Notes: generated by a model from the letters alone, not told the origin. A stretch of 64,000 nt of DNA from Amycolatopsis arida (GCF_900115565.1 NZ_FOWW01000004.1:124001-188000), one strand, 5' to 3'; counted from the first letter of the stretch, positions 53,008 through 63,956 are shown. Numbers and translations are program-made.

Positions 53008-54369
53008 TCAGTCCCAGGCCGCCTGCCGCGGTCGGTCGGGGCCGGACGTCAGTTCTTCGGCGCCGTTCGGAAAGACGGAGCGGGTCGGCGATCCGGGTCG
53101 TGGTGCCAGTGGGTCCAGCTCCTCCGATTCCTCCAGCTCCGTCAGTGCCCGCAGCCACAACCGGCACAGCCCGTCCCCGTCGGGCAAACCGGAGTCGACG
53201 GCGAAGCCGACACAGCCGTGGTCCTGGTACGTGGTGAAGTAGGCCGCCAGGGGGTGCCGACGGGGAAGGAAGCCCAACGGCACGACCCGGGTCACTGGTG
53301 CGTTCTGGTAGCCCAGCTGATGCGTTGCGGAACGGATGTTGCTGGCGAGCAGGTCGACGTGCCAGCGGGAGAATGTGAGGGCGAAGATCCCCCGGACGAA
53401 CCAGCGTGGCAGGGCCCGCATTCCGGCCGCCGCCACGCCGATCCGCCCGCCGCCCTTCGCGGTGGCTGTCGCCGCACTGACCCGCCGCAGTCGCTGTCGC
53501 GGGTCCTGCTCGTCGCAGGGCAACGCCACCCGCAGGTTCGCCACCCGGTTGCCGAGCGTGTGATCGCCCTCCCTGCGATGCAGGTCGACCGGGATGAGTG
53601 TCCACACCGGACGAGGGCCGCGTCGCCATGGCGTGTGCGGCCACTCACGTAGCGCGCTGGCGAGCGTGGCCAGGAAGAGATCGTTGAGGGTGACGCCGTG
53701 CCGGTCGGCCAGCGCGCGTAATCGGGCGACCGGGACCGACGTCCACGCGAATCGGCGGTCGCCGGTGCGGCCGCGGGTCGTGAACGACCGGGATGCCAGC
53801 GGCAGGAACGCGCGGAGGTACCGAAGACCGCCGCGAAGAACGGTCAGCAGGCCGGCGCTTCTCGTCCGCTCGACGGGCGGGTATGGGGCTGCCGTGGCGG
53901 GCTGATCGGGTGTGGTGGCGAGCAGGCGACAGGTCACCGCCACTATCGAGGCGGCGTCCAACAAGGCGTGATGGGCCTTGAAGAGTAGCGCCCACTCGTC
54001 GTCGGCGTAGCCGTGGATCAGCCACATCTGCCATGGGGGCCGCCCCCGGTCCAGGCGCCGCGCCATGATGGCATCCACCGCCGCGGGTAACCCGTCGGGC
54101 TCGGCCACCCATGTCGAGCAGTGTCGGGTGAGATCCGGTTCCGGCCGGACCCATCCCAGGGTGGGCCCGCGGCGACACACCGCGAACTCGAGCACCGGCA
54201 GGCCACCGAGTCGCGCGGCGACGAACCGGGGCCAATCGGCGGCGGGCGGCGACCCGTGAAACAACGCCAGCCCGCCGACCTGCACGTTGGCGACCGGCGT
54301 CCGGGCTTCGTAGGCGACGAAGGCGTGTTCGAGCCCGGTGAGTGGCCGGCTCCAGGGCGCTGACGTCAC
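53008..54369 (-). CDS. WS/DGAT-type O-acyltransferase with altered HHxxxDG motif
   Basis: 453 codons from the GTG opening VTSAPWSRPLTGLEHAF (aligned with the family start); a frame from 54447 adds 26 poorly conserved residues. Family blocks: PPWQMWLIHGY, the catalytic H133-H134 with D138 (HHALLDA; the usual Gly is Ala), LNDLFLATLASALREW and the NRVANLRVALP region. These enzymes join fatty acyl-CoA with alcohols or diacylglycerol. Here it could esterify the alcohol made by the reductase or load a polyketide acyl group. It converges with the reductase gene, 40 bp apart. Confidence 0.85.
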   Translation of the reverse strand: MTSAPWSRPLTGLEHAFVAYEARTPVANVQVGGLALFHGSPPAADWPRFVAARLGGLPVLEFAVCRRGPTLGWVRPEPDLTRHCSTWVAEPDGLPAAVDAIMARRLDRGRPPWQMWLIHGYADDEWALLFKAHHALLDAASIVAVTCRLLATTPDQPATAAPYPPVERTRSAGLLTVLRGGLRYLRAFLPLASRSFTTRGRTGDRRFAWTSVPVARLRALADRHGVTLNDLFLATLASALREWPHTPWRRGPRPVWTLIPVDLHRREGDHTLGNRVANLRVALPCDEQDPRQRLRRVSAATATAKGGGRIGVAAAGMRALPRWFVRGIFALTFSRWHVDLLASNIRSATHQLGYQNAPVTRVVPLGFLPRRHPLAAYFTTYQDHGCVGFAVDSGLPDGDGLCRLWLRALTELEESEELDPLAPRPGSPTRSVFPNGAEELTSGPDRPRQAAWD

Positions 54370-54665
54370 GCCGGCCGCCCGGTGACTGGCCGGGACGAGG
54401 CCGGCGCGGCTTCGGCGAGTTCCCGGAACACCGGCGTGCCGGCACACTTCATGGCGACGGTCACCGCGACGTACACGTCCACACCCTTCGAGCTCGAGGC
54501 AGTGATCACCAACGCTGGCACGAGGTCATGTGGGCGGCAACCGCGGGATGTCCCTTGTGGGTGATGGCAGAGCGAATTCGCCCGGCCGGAGGACGGTGCA
54601 CGCTTCGTCGGCGGTGGGGACGGTTCCGGGGCGGGCCCGCTCAGTGGGCCTACCCCGGAACGGGT
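54370..54665. other. Region between the acyltransferase gene and the protease inhibitor gene
   Basis: 296 bp with no supported gene and no clear hairpin. It should contain the acyltransferase promoter and the 3' end of the inhibitor transcript. Confidence 0.45.
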
Positions 54666-55040
54666 TCAGAAGCCGAACACGCCGCCGGTCTCGGAGTCGG
54701 CCACGCAGCTGTTGGGGTAGGTGGCGCGGAAGTGCACCGGCTTGCCCCGCCAGATGCCGTGCGCCACGGCCTTGACCGGGTCGTAGATCATGATGCAGGA
54801 CTGTTGCTTGACCGGCAGCTTGGTGAGGTCACCGCCGGCCTGCGCCAGGGAAGAGCACGCCTCCTGCGGGTCGGGGTGGCTGCCGTAGGCCGGGGCACAG
54901 TGGAGGGTGACCGTTTTCGCGGCACCGTCGACTTCGTACAAGGACAGCGTCAACGACGCCTCGGGCGGAGCGGCCGGCCCGCCGAGGCATGCCAGGGTCA
55001 GCGCGCACGCGGTGATGGGTTCGAAAGGAAACATAGGCAT
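54666..55040 (-). CDS. Subtilisin-inhibitor-like (SSI) secreted protease inhibitor
   Basis: 124 codons from the ATG at 55040 (an ATG at 55034 is 2 codons further in). Conserved SSI features: C48 and C62 (TLHCAP, EACSSL), C82 and C112 (QSCIMIYDPV, NSCVADS) for the two disulfides, and IWRGKPVHF before the end at VFGF. The reactive bond falls between M84 and I85 in CIMIYDP, so Met is at P1, as in the original Streptomyces SSI. The export signal is odd: the start (MPMFPFEP) lacks positive charges, and LTLACLG could be a lipobox. Its promoter contains a 19-bp palindrome. Confidence 0.88.
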   Translation of the reverse strand: MPMFPFEPITACALTLACLGGPAAPPEASLTLSLYEVDGAAKTVTLHCAPAYGSHPDPQEACSSLAQAGGDLTKLPVKQQSCIMIYDPVKAVAHGIWRGKPVHFRATYPNSCVADSETGGVFGF

Positions 55041-55051
55041 ATATTGCCTAT
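55033..55051. promoter_or_regulatory. 19-bp AT-rich palindrome over the inhibitor start codon
   Basis: ATAGGCATATATTGCCTAT is perfect over its whole length (ATAGGCA, five-base centre, TGCCTAT). It contains both candidate ATG codons of the SSI gene and is strikingly AT-rich for this genome. It is likely an operator for a dimeric regulator. No ribosome site precedes the ATG, so the transcript may be leaderless. Confidence 0.65.
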
Positions 55052-55124
55052 CGGCACGGGAGACCCGTCACTGAGTTACTCGGCCGGGTGAAAGTTGGCT
55101 GCCACGATCGAGCGATGTGGAGGG

Positions 55125-56747
55125 TTACGTCGCCGACCGGGACCGCCGCACCTCATGTGCCAGCAGGGCGAAGTGCAGCGACAGCATCGACTCCGGATCC
55201 TCCAGCGGCACCCCGAGCACCTGCTCGATCCGGGCGAGCTGCTGGTAGTACGCCGTCCGCGAGGTGTGCGCCGCCGCGGCCGCCGCCGACTTGTTCCCGC
55301 CATGGGCGCAGAAATGCCGCAGTGCCCGCAGCAGCCGCCCGCCGGACGCGGCGTCCCTGGCCAGCAGCGGCCCCAGCTCGCGGGCGGCGAACGCGGCCAC
55401 CCTGTCGTCGTCGGCCAGCAGGTGCAGCAGCCCCCGCAACCGCACGTCCGCCAGCCGGTGGAACCCGTGCGGTGCCGGCTCCCACGCGGCCGCGGCCACG
55501 TGCGCCGCCTCGGTGAGGCTGCGCCCGGCGGCGCCGGCGCCGTCCACCGTGGTGCCCGCCGCCACCACCACCGGCACCGCCGACCGCCCCTGCCGCAGCT
55601 CGCCGGCCAGCCGCCCGAGCACCACGTCGACGTCGGCCTCCTGGGACAGCGACAGCAGCGCCCGCACCGCGGTGCCGTCCAGGTCGGCCACCAGCGCCGG
55701 CACCCGGGCCCGGCGTGCGGCCAGCACTGTCGCCTCGGTCAGCTCCCGCACCACGGACGGCACGGCGGCGGCCGGCGCGGGCGGGGTGGCCGCGGTCAGC
55801 GACGGCCGCACCGCCACCCCCACCAGTCGCCGACCGGTCAGCTCGACACCGATCGCCGCGGCCCTGGCGAGCAACTCGGCACCGGGCACCGGAGAGGTGA
55901 GCAGCTCACCGAGCACGGTCCGGTGCGCCTGCCGTTCCAGACTGTCGCCGTCCCTGGCCAACAGGCGGTGCACGGCCAGCGCCGATGCCGCCCGCTCGAC
56001 CACCACCACGTGCCGGTGCGCCGGCGGCTCCGGCGTGACCAGCACCAGCCGCCCCCAGTCGTGCCCGCGCGCCCCGACGACGGTGACCAACCAGCCCGAC
56101 TCCGCCGCGTATCCGGTGCGCTCCCCGAGCCGCACCGCGCGCGAGCGCTCCGGCCACCGGTCGAGCAGCTCGACCGGATCGGTTCCGGCCGCGTCGTAGG
56201 CGAGCACCTCGTGCCCGAGCGACTCCAGCACCACCGGCAGCCCGGTGCCACGGGCCACCTCGCGCAGCACCACCGCCGGCTCCGCCCCGGACACGGTGAG
56301 CGCGGTGAACGTCTCGTGCACCTGCTCGGCCGCCCGCAACTCGGCGACCTGCGCGTCCACGATCATCGCGTGCACCGTCTCGGTGACCGTGACGTACCGC
56401 GTCTCCCTACCCAGCGTGATCAGCGGGACACCGCGCCGCTCGGCGGCCGCGCGCAGGGCCTCGGGCAGCGCGTCGCTCCAGTGCCGCACCAGCTCCACCA
56501 CCACACCGGCCACCCCGGCGTCGGCCAGCGAGTCGACGTAGGCGGTGAGCGCGGCGGCGTCGTCGGGCAACGCGATGCCGGTGGTGAGCACCAACTCGCC
56601 GCCCTTGAGCAGGTGCGCGATGTCGGCGACTTCCGCGACGTGCACCCACCGCACCCTGCGGTCCAGTCCCGCGGCGCCGGCCACCACGCGGGGCAGGCCG
56701 GACCGGACCACCGGCAGCGCCAGCACCTCCGCCACGGTCGGGTACAT
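55125..56747 (-). CDS. pucR: PucR-family transcriptional regulator
   Basis: 540 codons from ATG with GAGGAGG upstream. An N-terminal PucR domain (MYPTVAEVLALPVV, VRWVHVAEVADIAHLLKGGELVLTTG, about residues 1-120), a long GGDEF-like middle region, and a C-terminal helix-turn-helix (LLRALRHFCAHGGNKSAAAAAAHTSRTAYYQQLARIEQVLG, about residues 465-510). Such regulators control purine or pyrimidine degradation. It diverges from the aminotransferase gene, which it probably activates, along with the hydA operon 12 kb away. The 121-bp promoter region has imperfect repeats but no certain operator. Confidence 0.92.
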   Translation of the reverse strand: MYPTVAEVLALPVVRSGLPRVVAGAAGLDRRVRWVHVAEVADIAHLLKGGELVLTTGIALPDDAAALTAYVDSLADAGVAGVVVELVRHWSDALPEALRAAAERRGVPLITLGRETRYVTVTETVHAMIVDAQVAELRAAEQVHETFTALTVSGAEPAVVLREVARGTGLPVVLESLGHEVLAYDAAGTDPVELLDRWPERSRAVRLGERTGYAAESGWLVTVVGARGHDWGRLVLVTPEPPAHRHVVVVERAASALAVHRLLARDGDSLERQAHRTVLGELLTSPVPGAELLARAAAIGVELTGRRLVGVAVRPSLTAATPPAPAAAVPSVVRELTEATVLAARRARVPALVADLDGTAVRALLSLSQEADVDVVLGRLAGELRQGRSAVPVVVAAGTTVDGAGAAGRSLTEAAHVAAAAWEPAPHGFHRLADVRLRGLLHLLADDDRVAAFAARELGPLLARDAASGGRLLRALRHFCAHGGNKSAAAAAAHTSRTAYYQQLARIEQVLGVPLEDPESMLSLHFALLAHEVRRSRSAT

Positions 56748-56868
56748 GCGTGCCTCCTCGACCGTCCCTCGACCACCCGCACCGGAAAGCAGACTGTACG
56801 GCTCCCACCGGTACTCGGTACATGTTGTCGGTGGTGGCGGCCCTCCGGCGGCGCCGACACTCGCAGGC

Positions 56869-58187
<1,319 letters not shown>

Positions 58188-58191
<4 letters not shown>

Positions 58192-59699
58192 CCCGCCGCG
58201 TCAGCCACTGGATCGACGGCAAGCCGTGGGCCGGCGTGGCCACCCGCTCCGGAGAGGTGTTCGACCCGGCGACCGGGCGGGTGCGGGCCCACGTGGACCT
58301 CGCCGGCCCCGCGGAGGTCGACGAGGCGGTGGCCGCCGCCGCCAGGGCGTTCCCAGCCTGGCGGGACACCGCGCTGTCGGCCCGTACCCGGATTCTGTTC
58401 GCCTTCCGCCAGTTGCTCGACGCCCGCAAGGACGAGCTGGCCGCGCTGGTGACCGCCGAGCACGGCAAGGTCGCGGCGGACGCCGCCGGCGAGGTGCGAC
58501 GCGCGCTGGAGAACGTCGAGTACGCCTGCGGCGCGGGCCAACTGCTCAAGGGCGGGTTCAGCGAGAACGCCTCCACCGGGGTGGACGTCTACTCGATCGC
58601 CCAGCCGCTGGGCGTGGTCGGGGTGATCTCACCGTTCAACTTCCCGGCGATGGTGCCGCTGTGGTTCGTGCCCAACGCCATCGCCTGCGGCAACACCGTC
58701 GTGCTCAAGCCCAGCGAGAAGGACCCTTCGGCCGCCATCCTCGTCGCCGAGCTGTTCGCCGCCGCCGGCCTGCCCGACGGCGTGCTGAACGTGCTGCACG
58801 GCGACCGGGACGCGGTCGACGGGCTGCTGGCCCACCGGGACGTGAAGGCCATCTCGTTCGTCGGGTCCACCCCGGTGGCCCGGTACGTCTACGAGACCGG
58901 CACCCGGCACGGCAAGCGGGTGCAGGCGCTCGGCGGGGCGAAGAACCACATGGTGGTGTTGCCCGACGCCGATCTCGACCAGGCCGCCGACGCCGCGGTA
59001 TCCGCCGGCTTCGGCTCGGCCGGGGAGCGGTGCATGGCCGTGTCCGTGGTGGTCGCCGTGGACCCGGTCGGCGACGAGCTGGTCGCCAGGATCGCCGACC
59101 GGATCGCCGGGCTGCGGGTCGGTGACGGCCGCAGCCCCGACTCCGAGATGGGTCCGCTGGTCACCGCGGCGCATCGGGAGCGCGTCGAGTCCTACGTCGT
59201 CGCCGGCGTCGCCGCGGGCGCCCGGCTGGTGGTGGACGGCAGGGACGTCACCGTCGACGGGGCCGCCGGCGGGTTCTGGCTCGGCCCCACCCTCTTCGAC
59301 CGGGTCGAGCCGGACATGTCGATCTACACCGACGAGATCTTCGGCCCGGTGCTGTCCGTGGTCCGCCGGCCGAGCCTCGACGCCGCGCTGGAGCTGGTCA
59401 ATGCCAACCCCTACGGCAACGGCACGGCGGTGTTCACCGGCGACGGCGGCGCGGCGCGCCGGTTCCAGCACGAGGTCGAGGTGGGCATGGTCGGGGTGAA
59501 CGTGCCCATCCCGGTGCCGGTGGCCTACTACTCGTTCGGCGGCTGGAAGGACTCGCTGTTCGGCGACAGCCATGCCTACGGCCCCGAGGGCTTCCACTTC
59601 TTCACCCGCACCAAGGTGGTCACCGCGCGCTGGCCGGCCGAGCGGGCGGCCCGGCCGGGTTCGGCGCGCCCCGACCTCGCCTTCCCCGGCACCGGCTGA
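58188..59699 (+). CDS. mmsA: CoA-acylating methylmalonate-semialdehyde dehydrogenase
   Basis: 503 codons from the ATG that overlaps the aminotransferase stop. An aldehyde dehydrogenase fold with [29 protein letters not shown] (residues about 145-175), [15 protein letters not shown], and the catalytic Cys in SAGERCMA. Around the active site it has the methylmalonate-semialdehyde type [14 protein letters not shown] rather than the Glu of ordinary aldehyde dehydrogenases. It oxidises (methyl)malonate semialdehyde to acetyl- or propionyl-CoA. It completes the route from pyrimidine to acyl-CoA begun by the hydA gene group. The last 20 residues are a non-conserved Ala/Arg tail. Confidence 0.94.
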
Positions 59700-59808
59700 A
59701 CCAGCGGGCAACGCCCGGCCACCGGCGTGGCCCCGCGGGCACCAACCAGTACGTAAACTCGTTGTCAGCTACGCGCGGGTATCGACGAGCGGTGGACTGG
59801 AGGTGCCG

Positions 59809-60834
59809 ATGGCCAACGCCGACGAGCGACGGTTCGAGGTCCTGCGTGCCATCGTCGCCGACTACGTCTCCAACCAGGAGCCGGTCGGGTCGAAGGCGCT
59901 GGTCGACCGGCACAACCTCGGGGTCTCCAGCGCGACCGTGCGCAACGACATGGCCGCGCTGGAGGAGGAGGGCTACATCACCCAGCCGCACACCAGCGCC
60001 GGCCGGATCCCCACCGACAAGGGCTACCGGTTGTTCGTCGACCGGCTCTCCGAGATCAAGCCGCTCAGTGCCGCCGAACGGCGGGCCATCCACCACTTCC
60101 TCGAAGGCGCCATCGACCTCGACGACGTGCTCCGCCGCTCGGTGCGGCTGCTCGCCCAGCTCACCCGGCAGGTTGCCGTGGTGCAGTACCCGATGCTCAC
60201 CAGGTCGACGGTGCGCCACCTCGAGGTGGTCGCGCTCACCCCCGCGCGGCTGATGCTCGTGCTCATCACCGACACTGGCCGGGTCGACCAGCGCACCGTC
60301 GACCTCGGCGACGTGCTCGCCGAGGAGAACGTGTCCCGACTGCGCGACCTGCTCAACGGCGCGCTCGCCGGCCACCGGTTGACCGACGCCGCGGCGAAGG
60401 TGTCCGAGCTGCCCGAGCAGGGTCCGGCCGAGCTGCACGACGTGCTCACCCGGGTCTGCACGGTGCTGGTCGAGTCGCTGGTCGAGCACCCCGAGGAGCG
60501 GCTGGTGCTCGGCGGCACCGCCAACCTCACCCGTAACGTCGCCGACTTCCCCGGCTCGCTCCGCCAGGTGCTGGAGGCGCTCGAGGAGCAGGTCGTGGTG
60601 CTGAAGCTGCTCGCCGCCGTCCGCAACCCCGGTGCGGTCTCGGTGCGGATCGGTGAGGAGAATGAGGACGAGCAGATGCGCAGTACCTCGGTCGTGTCGA
60701 TCGGTTACGGCATGGACGACCTGCTGCTCGGCGGCATGGGGGTGGTCGGGCCGACCCGGATGGACTACCCCGGCACGATCGCGGCGGTACGCGCGGTGGC
60801 CAACTACGTGGGCCAGATCCTGTCCGGCAGGTAG
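59809..60834 (+). CDS. hrcA: Heat-inducible transcription repressor HrcA
   Basis: 341 codons from ATG, with GGAGG 5 bases upstream; a GTG two codons earlier is possible. The winged-helix domain has [25 protein letters not shown] and [36 protein letters not shown] (residues about 5-80). The GAF-like HrcA core and the terminal [17 protein letters not shown] follow. It represses chaperone genes through CIRCE sites. No CIRCE (TTAGCACTC-N9-GAGTGCTAA) is present before its own gene, so it is not evidently self-regulated. dnaJ follows after 40 bp. Confidence 0.95.
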   Translation: MANADERRFEVLRAIVADYVSNQEPVGSKALVDRHNLGVSSATVRNDMAALEEEGYITQPHTSAGRIPTDKGYRLFVDRLSEIKPLSAAERRAIHHFLEGAIDLDDVLRRSVRLLAQLTRQVAVVQYPMLTRSTVRHLEVVALTPARLMLVLITDTGRVDQRTVDLGDVLAEENVSRLRDLLNGALAGHRLTDAAAKVSELPEQGPAELHDVLTRVCTVLVESLVEHPEERLVLGGTANLTRNVADFPGSLRQVLEALEEQVVVLKLLAAVRNPGAVSVRIGEENEDEQMRSTSVVSIGYGMDDLLLGGMGVVGPTRMDYPGTIAAVRAVANYVGQILSGR

Positions 60835-60874
60835 CCGGCGGGCGGCCGGCCTTTTCTAGGAGGACGTCAAGACG

Positions 60875-62032
60875 GTGGCGAGGGACTACTACGGCATCCT
60901 GGGGGTGCCCAAGAACGCGTCCGAGCAGGAGATCAAGCGCGCGTACCGCAAGCTCGCGCGCGAGCTGCACCCGGACGTGAACCCGGCCGAGGACGCGCAG
61001 CAGCGCTTCGCCGAGGTCACCACCGCCTACGAGGTGCTGTCCGACCCGCAGAAGCGCAAGATCGTCGACCTCGGCGGCGACCCACTGGACAACGGCGCCG
61101 GCGCCGGCATGCGCGACCCGTTCGCCGGGTTCGGCGGGCTCGGCGACATCATGGACGCCTTCTTCGGCGCGGCCACCGGCGGTGCCCGCGGCCGCGGCCC
61201 GCGCAGCCGCGTGCAGCCCGGCTCCGACGCGCTCATCCGGCTCGAGCTGACCCTCGAGGAGTGCGCCACCGGCGTCGACAAGGAGATCACCGTCGACACC
61301 GCCGTGGTCTGCGACGGCTGCCACGGCGCCGGCACCGCCCCCGGCGCGTCCGTCACCACCTGCGACACCTGCGGCGGGCAGGGCGAGATCCAGTCCGTGC
61401 AGCGGTCGTTCCTCGGCCAGGTGGTCACCTCCCGACCCTGCCCGGTCTGCCGCGGCTACGGCGAGGTGATCACCGACCCCTGCCGGCAGTGCGGCGGCGA
61501 CGGCCGGGTGCGCGCCCGCCGGCAGGTGGTCGCCAAGATCCCGCCCGGCGTCGGCGACGGCATGCGGATCCGGCTGTCCGGGCAGGGCGAGGTCGGCCCC
61601 GGCGGCGGGCCCGCCGGCGACCTCTACGTCGAGGTCGACGAGGTGCCGCACGAGGTGTTCGTCCGGCAGGGCCACGACCTGCACTGCAACTTCCGGATCC
61701 CGATGACCACGGCCGCGCTCGGCGCCACCATCCCGCTGGAGACGCTGGTCGACGGCGAGGTCGAGATCGACATCGAGCCGGGTACCCAGCCGGGCACCGA
61801 GCTCGTGCTGCCCGGCAAGGGCATGCCCCGGCTGCGCTCCTCCGGCCGCGTCGACGGCCGCGGCGACCTGCACGTCCACATCGACGTCGTGGTCCCCACC
61901 AAGCTCGACGAGGCGCAGGAGGAGCTGCTGCGCGAGCTGGCGCAGCGGCGCGGCGAGGAGGCACCCACGCTGGCCGGCAATGGCAGCAAGCACGGCGGGC
62001 TGTTCGCCAAGCTGCGCGCCAAGAGCCGGTGA
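60875..62032 (+). CDS. dnaJ: Chaperone DnaJ
   Basis: 385 codons from GTG, with AGGAGG upstream. J domain residues 1-70 with the HPD triad in ELHPDVNP, a short Gly-rich linker, and four zinc-finger repeats: [24 protein letters not shown] and CRQCGGDG (about 140-215). The C-terminal client-binding domains follow. It stimulates Hsp70 (DnaK) and delivers unfolded proteins. The Gly/Phe segment is short, as in the actinobacterial second DnaJ that follows hrcA. The same hrcA-dnaJ-rsmE order exists in mycobacteria. Confidence 0.96.
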   Translation: MARDYYGILGVPKNASEQEIKRAYRKLARELHPDVNPAEDAQQRFAEVTTAYEVLSDPQKRKIVDLGGDPLDNGAGAGMRDPFAGFGGLGDIMDAFFGAATGGARGRGPRSRVQPGSDALIRLELTLEECATGVDKEITVDTAVVCDGCHGAGTAPGASVTTCDTCGGQGEIQSVQRSFLGQVVTSRPCPVCRGYGEVITDPCRQCGGDGRVRARRQVVAKIPPGVGDGMRIRLSGQGEVGPGGGPAGDLYVEVDEVPHEVFVRQGHDLHCNFRIPMTTAALGATIPLETLVDGEVEIDIEPGTQPGTELVLPGKGMPRLRSSGRVDGRGDLHVHIDVVVPTKLDEAQEELLRELAQRRGEEAPTLAGNGSKHGGLFAKLRAKSR

Positions 62033-62126
62033 CCGGGCACCCCCCGGCCGCTGGGAATCCCGCGCGCGAGTCGCTGTTCACGACGTCCCGGGAAGCCCCG
62101 CGGGCCAGCGCCGGTGGGGAGGGGGC

Positions 62127-62888
62127 GTGACCCAGGCCGGCGACAGTACGCCACCGGTGTTCCTGGTGCCCACCCTGCCCGGCGGCCCGACCGGCCTGCT
62201 CGACGGCGACGAGGCCCGGCACGCCGCCACCGTCCGGCGGCTGCGCGCCGGCGAGCCGCTCGTACTCACCGACGGCGCCGGCGGGCTCGCCCACTGCACC
62301 GTCGAGTCCGTCCGTCCCGGCCGGCACCCCGAACTCCAGCTGCGGATCCACCGGCGCGAGCGAGTGCCCCCGCCCGCCCTGCGGGTCACCGTCGCGCAGG
62401 CGCTCGCCAAGGGCGACCGCGGCGAGCTCGCCGTCGAGCTGGCCACCGAGGCCGGCGCCGACGCCGTGCTGCCCTGGCGCGCCGCCCGCAGCGTGGCCCG
62501 CTGGGACGAAGGCCCGCGCGGAGCCAAGGCGCTCGCCCGCTGGCGGGCCACGGCCATGGCCGCGGCCAAGCAGGCCCGCCGGGCCTGGGTCCCCGAGGTC
62601 GGCGACCCCGTGGACACCCGCGACCTCGCCGACCGGGTCCGCGCCGCCACCCGCGCCCTCGTCCTCGACGCCGCCGCACCCCGCCCGCTGGCCGACCTCG
62701 ACCTCCCCGACACCGGCGAGCTGCTGCTCGTCGTCGGCCCCGAAGGCGGCGTCACCCCCGACGAGCTCGCCACCCTCACCGCCGCCGGCGCCGTCCCCAC
62801 CCGCCTCGGCCCCACCGTGCTGCGCACCTCCACCGCCGCCGCCGTCGCACTCGGCGCGCTCGGCGTGCTGACGCCACGCTGGGCCTGA
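62127..62888 (+). CDS. rsmE: 16S rRNA (uracil-1498-N3)-methyltransferase
   Basis: 253 codons from a GTG with GGGGAGGGGG just upstream; longer starts overlap the dnaJ end. An N-terminal PUA-like domain (GDEARHAATVRRLRAGEPLVLTDG) is followed by a SPOUT domain with the SAM knot LLLVVGPEGGVTPDELATL (about residues 205-225) and RLGPTVLRTSTAAAVALG. It methylates U1498 of 16S rRNA in assembled 30S subunits. Length is normal. Confidence 0.93.
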   Translation: MTQAGDSTPPVFLVPTLPGGPTGLLDGDEARHAATVRRLRAGEPLVLTDGAGGLAHCTVESVRPGRHPELQLRIHRRERVPPPALRVTVAQALAKGDRGELAVELATEAGADAVLPWRAARSVARWDEGPRGAKALARWRATAMAAAKQARRAWVPEVGDPVDTRDLADRVRAATRALVLDAAAPRPLADLDLPDTGELLLVVGPEGGVTPDELATLTAAGAVPTRLGPTVLRTSTAAAVALGALGVLTPRWA

Positions 62889-63482
62889 CCGCCGCCGACT
62901 ATCACCGATCTTCGAAACAGCGAACTTTTTCGCGCCTTTTCGGAGCGGATCCTGGCGCGACGACCGGCGGGCCACTAGGCTCGACACGTAGCGCCACAAA
63001 GGTTTCGGGCGCCCGGGGGGTCCACTTCTCCTGGGGCGTCGATGTCCCCGCCGGACACCTCCCCCCTCGGTCCGGCGGAGCCGCGGTGGCGATGGAGCGA
63101 CCCCCAGGTTCCATCGCCCCGCGGCGCCCTCACCTTTCCCGCCCCCTGTTCGCCGGCCTGGTGGCCGGCTTCCCGGGGGCGGTGAGGGCGTGTTTTGTGG
63201 GGGCGAAGCCCCCCACACCCCACCCGGAGGGGCTCCGCCCCCCGGACCCCCCACATGTGGTCGCCTTGCCGAGGTTCGTCACCGGCCCGGGCCCCCGTGC
63301 CGGGGTGGCCTTGGCGAGGTTCGTCACCGTCAGGGATCTCGATGTGTGGTCACTTCGGGTAGTTCGGGTCTCGTTGTGGTGGGGGGCACCTGCTTTCGTT
63401 GCCTGGTCCCTCTCTGCGTGCGGCTTAGCTCGGGGAAGGTGGTCTCGATGGTGGGCGGTGGGGTGGCGTTAAGGTCTGGGTC
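62889..63482. repeat. 594-bp repeat-rich intergenic region
   Basis: No gene. It holds a REP-like hairpin (63196-63217, TGTGGGGGC-GAA-GCCCCCCACA), a second G/C-rich inverted block just after it (near 63226-63242), and a two-copy 45-bp-period repeat: GCCTTGCCGAGGTTCGTCAC at 63263 and GCCTTGGCGAGGTTCGTCAC at 63308, differing at one base. An open frame on the minus strand (63130-63327) arises only from this repeat. Such blocks occur dispersed in related genomes. The downstream half contains the HIT gene promoter. Confidence 0.7.
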
Positions 63483-63842
63483 ATGAGTGATGCGGACGAG
63501 TTGTTCTTGCGGATCATTGCTCGGGAGGTTCCGGCTGACGTCGTGTACGAGACCGAAACGACACTGGCGTTCCGGGACATCAAGCCGCAGGCCAGGACGC
63601 ACGTGCTGGTCGTGCCGAAGACGCGCTACCGCAACGTCGCCGAGCTCGCCGCCGCCGACCCGGGGCTGCTCGCCGACGTCATCGCCACCGCGCACAAGGT
63701 CGCCGAGCTCGAGGGCATCGCCGGCAGCGGCTACCGCGTCGTGTTCAACACCGACGCCGACGCCGGGCAGACCGTGTTCCACGTCCACGCCCACGTCCTC
63801 GGTGGCGAGCAGCTGGGCTTCTTCGGCCGCTACCGCTCCTGA
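63483..63842 (+). CDS. HIT-family nucleotide-binding hydrolase
   Basis: 119 codons from ATG. The HIT triad is in VFHVHAHVLGG (His-phi-His-phi-His), and the fold starts with FLRIIAREVPADVVYET and RDIKPQARTHVLVVPK. Such proteins hydrolyse nucleoside phosphoramidates or dinucleotide phosphates. It stands between rsmE and a probable phoH, a common actinobacterial order. Confidence 0.93.
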   Translation: MSDADELFLRIIAREVPADVVYETETTLAFRDIKPQARTHVLVVPKTRYRNVAELAAADPGLLADVIATAHKVAELEGIAGSGYRVVFNTDADAGQTVFHVHAHVLGGEQLGFFGRYRS

Positions 63843-63956
63843 GCCCGCCCGCGCCGGGGTAACCGACTGCGCGGGCCCCGGCGGTGCCGCTAGCATCGAG
63901 GGAGACCAGACGAAACCGACGAGCAGCGAACCCGCAGAAAGCAGGCCCGAACGCAC

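Noticed and set aside
56801-56834. CCACCG/CGGTGG and TGTAC/GTACA as a PucR operator
   Set aside because: Short arms with wide spacing; no better than chance.
59700-59808. CIRCE element before hrcA
   Set aside because: Searched for TTAGCACTC-N9-GAGTGCTAA and found nothing similar.
63130-63327. 65-codon open frame on the minus strand
   Set aside because: Generated by the 45-bp repeat and REP-like hairpins; not a gene.
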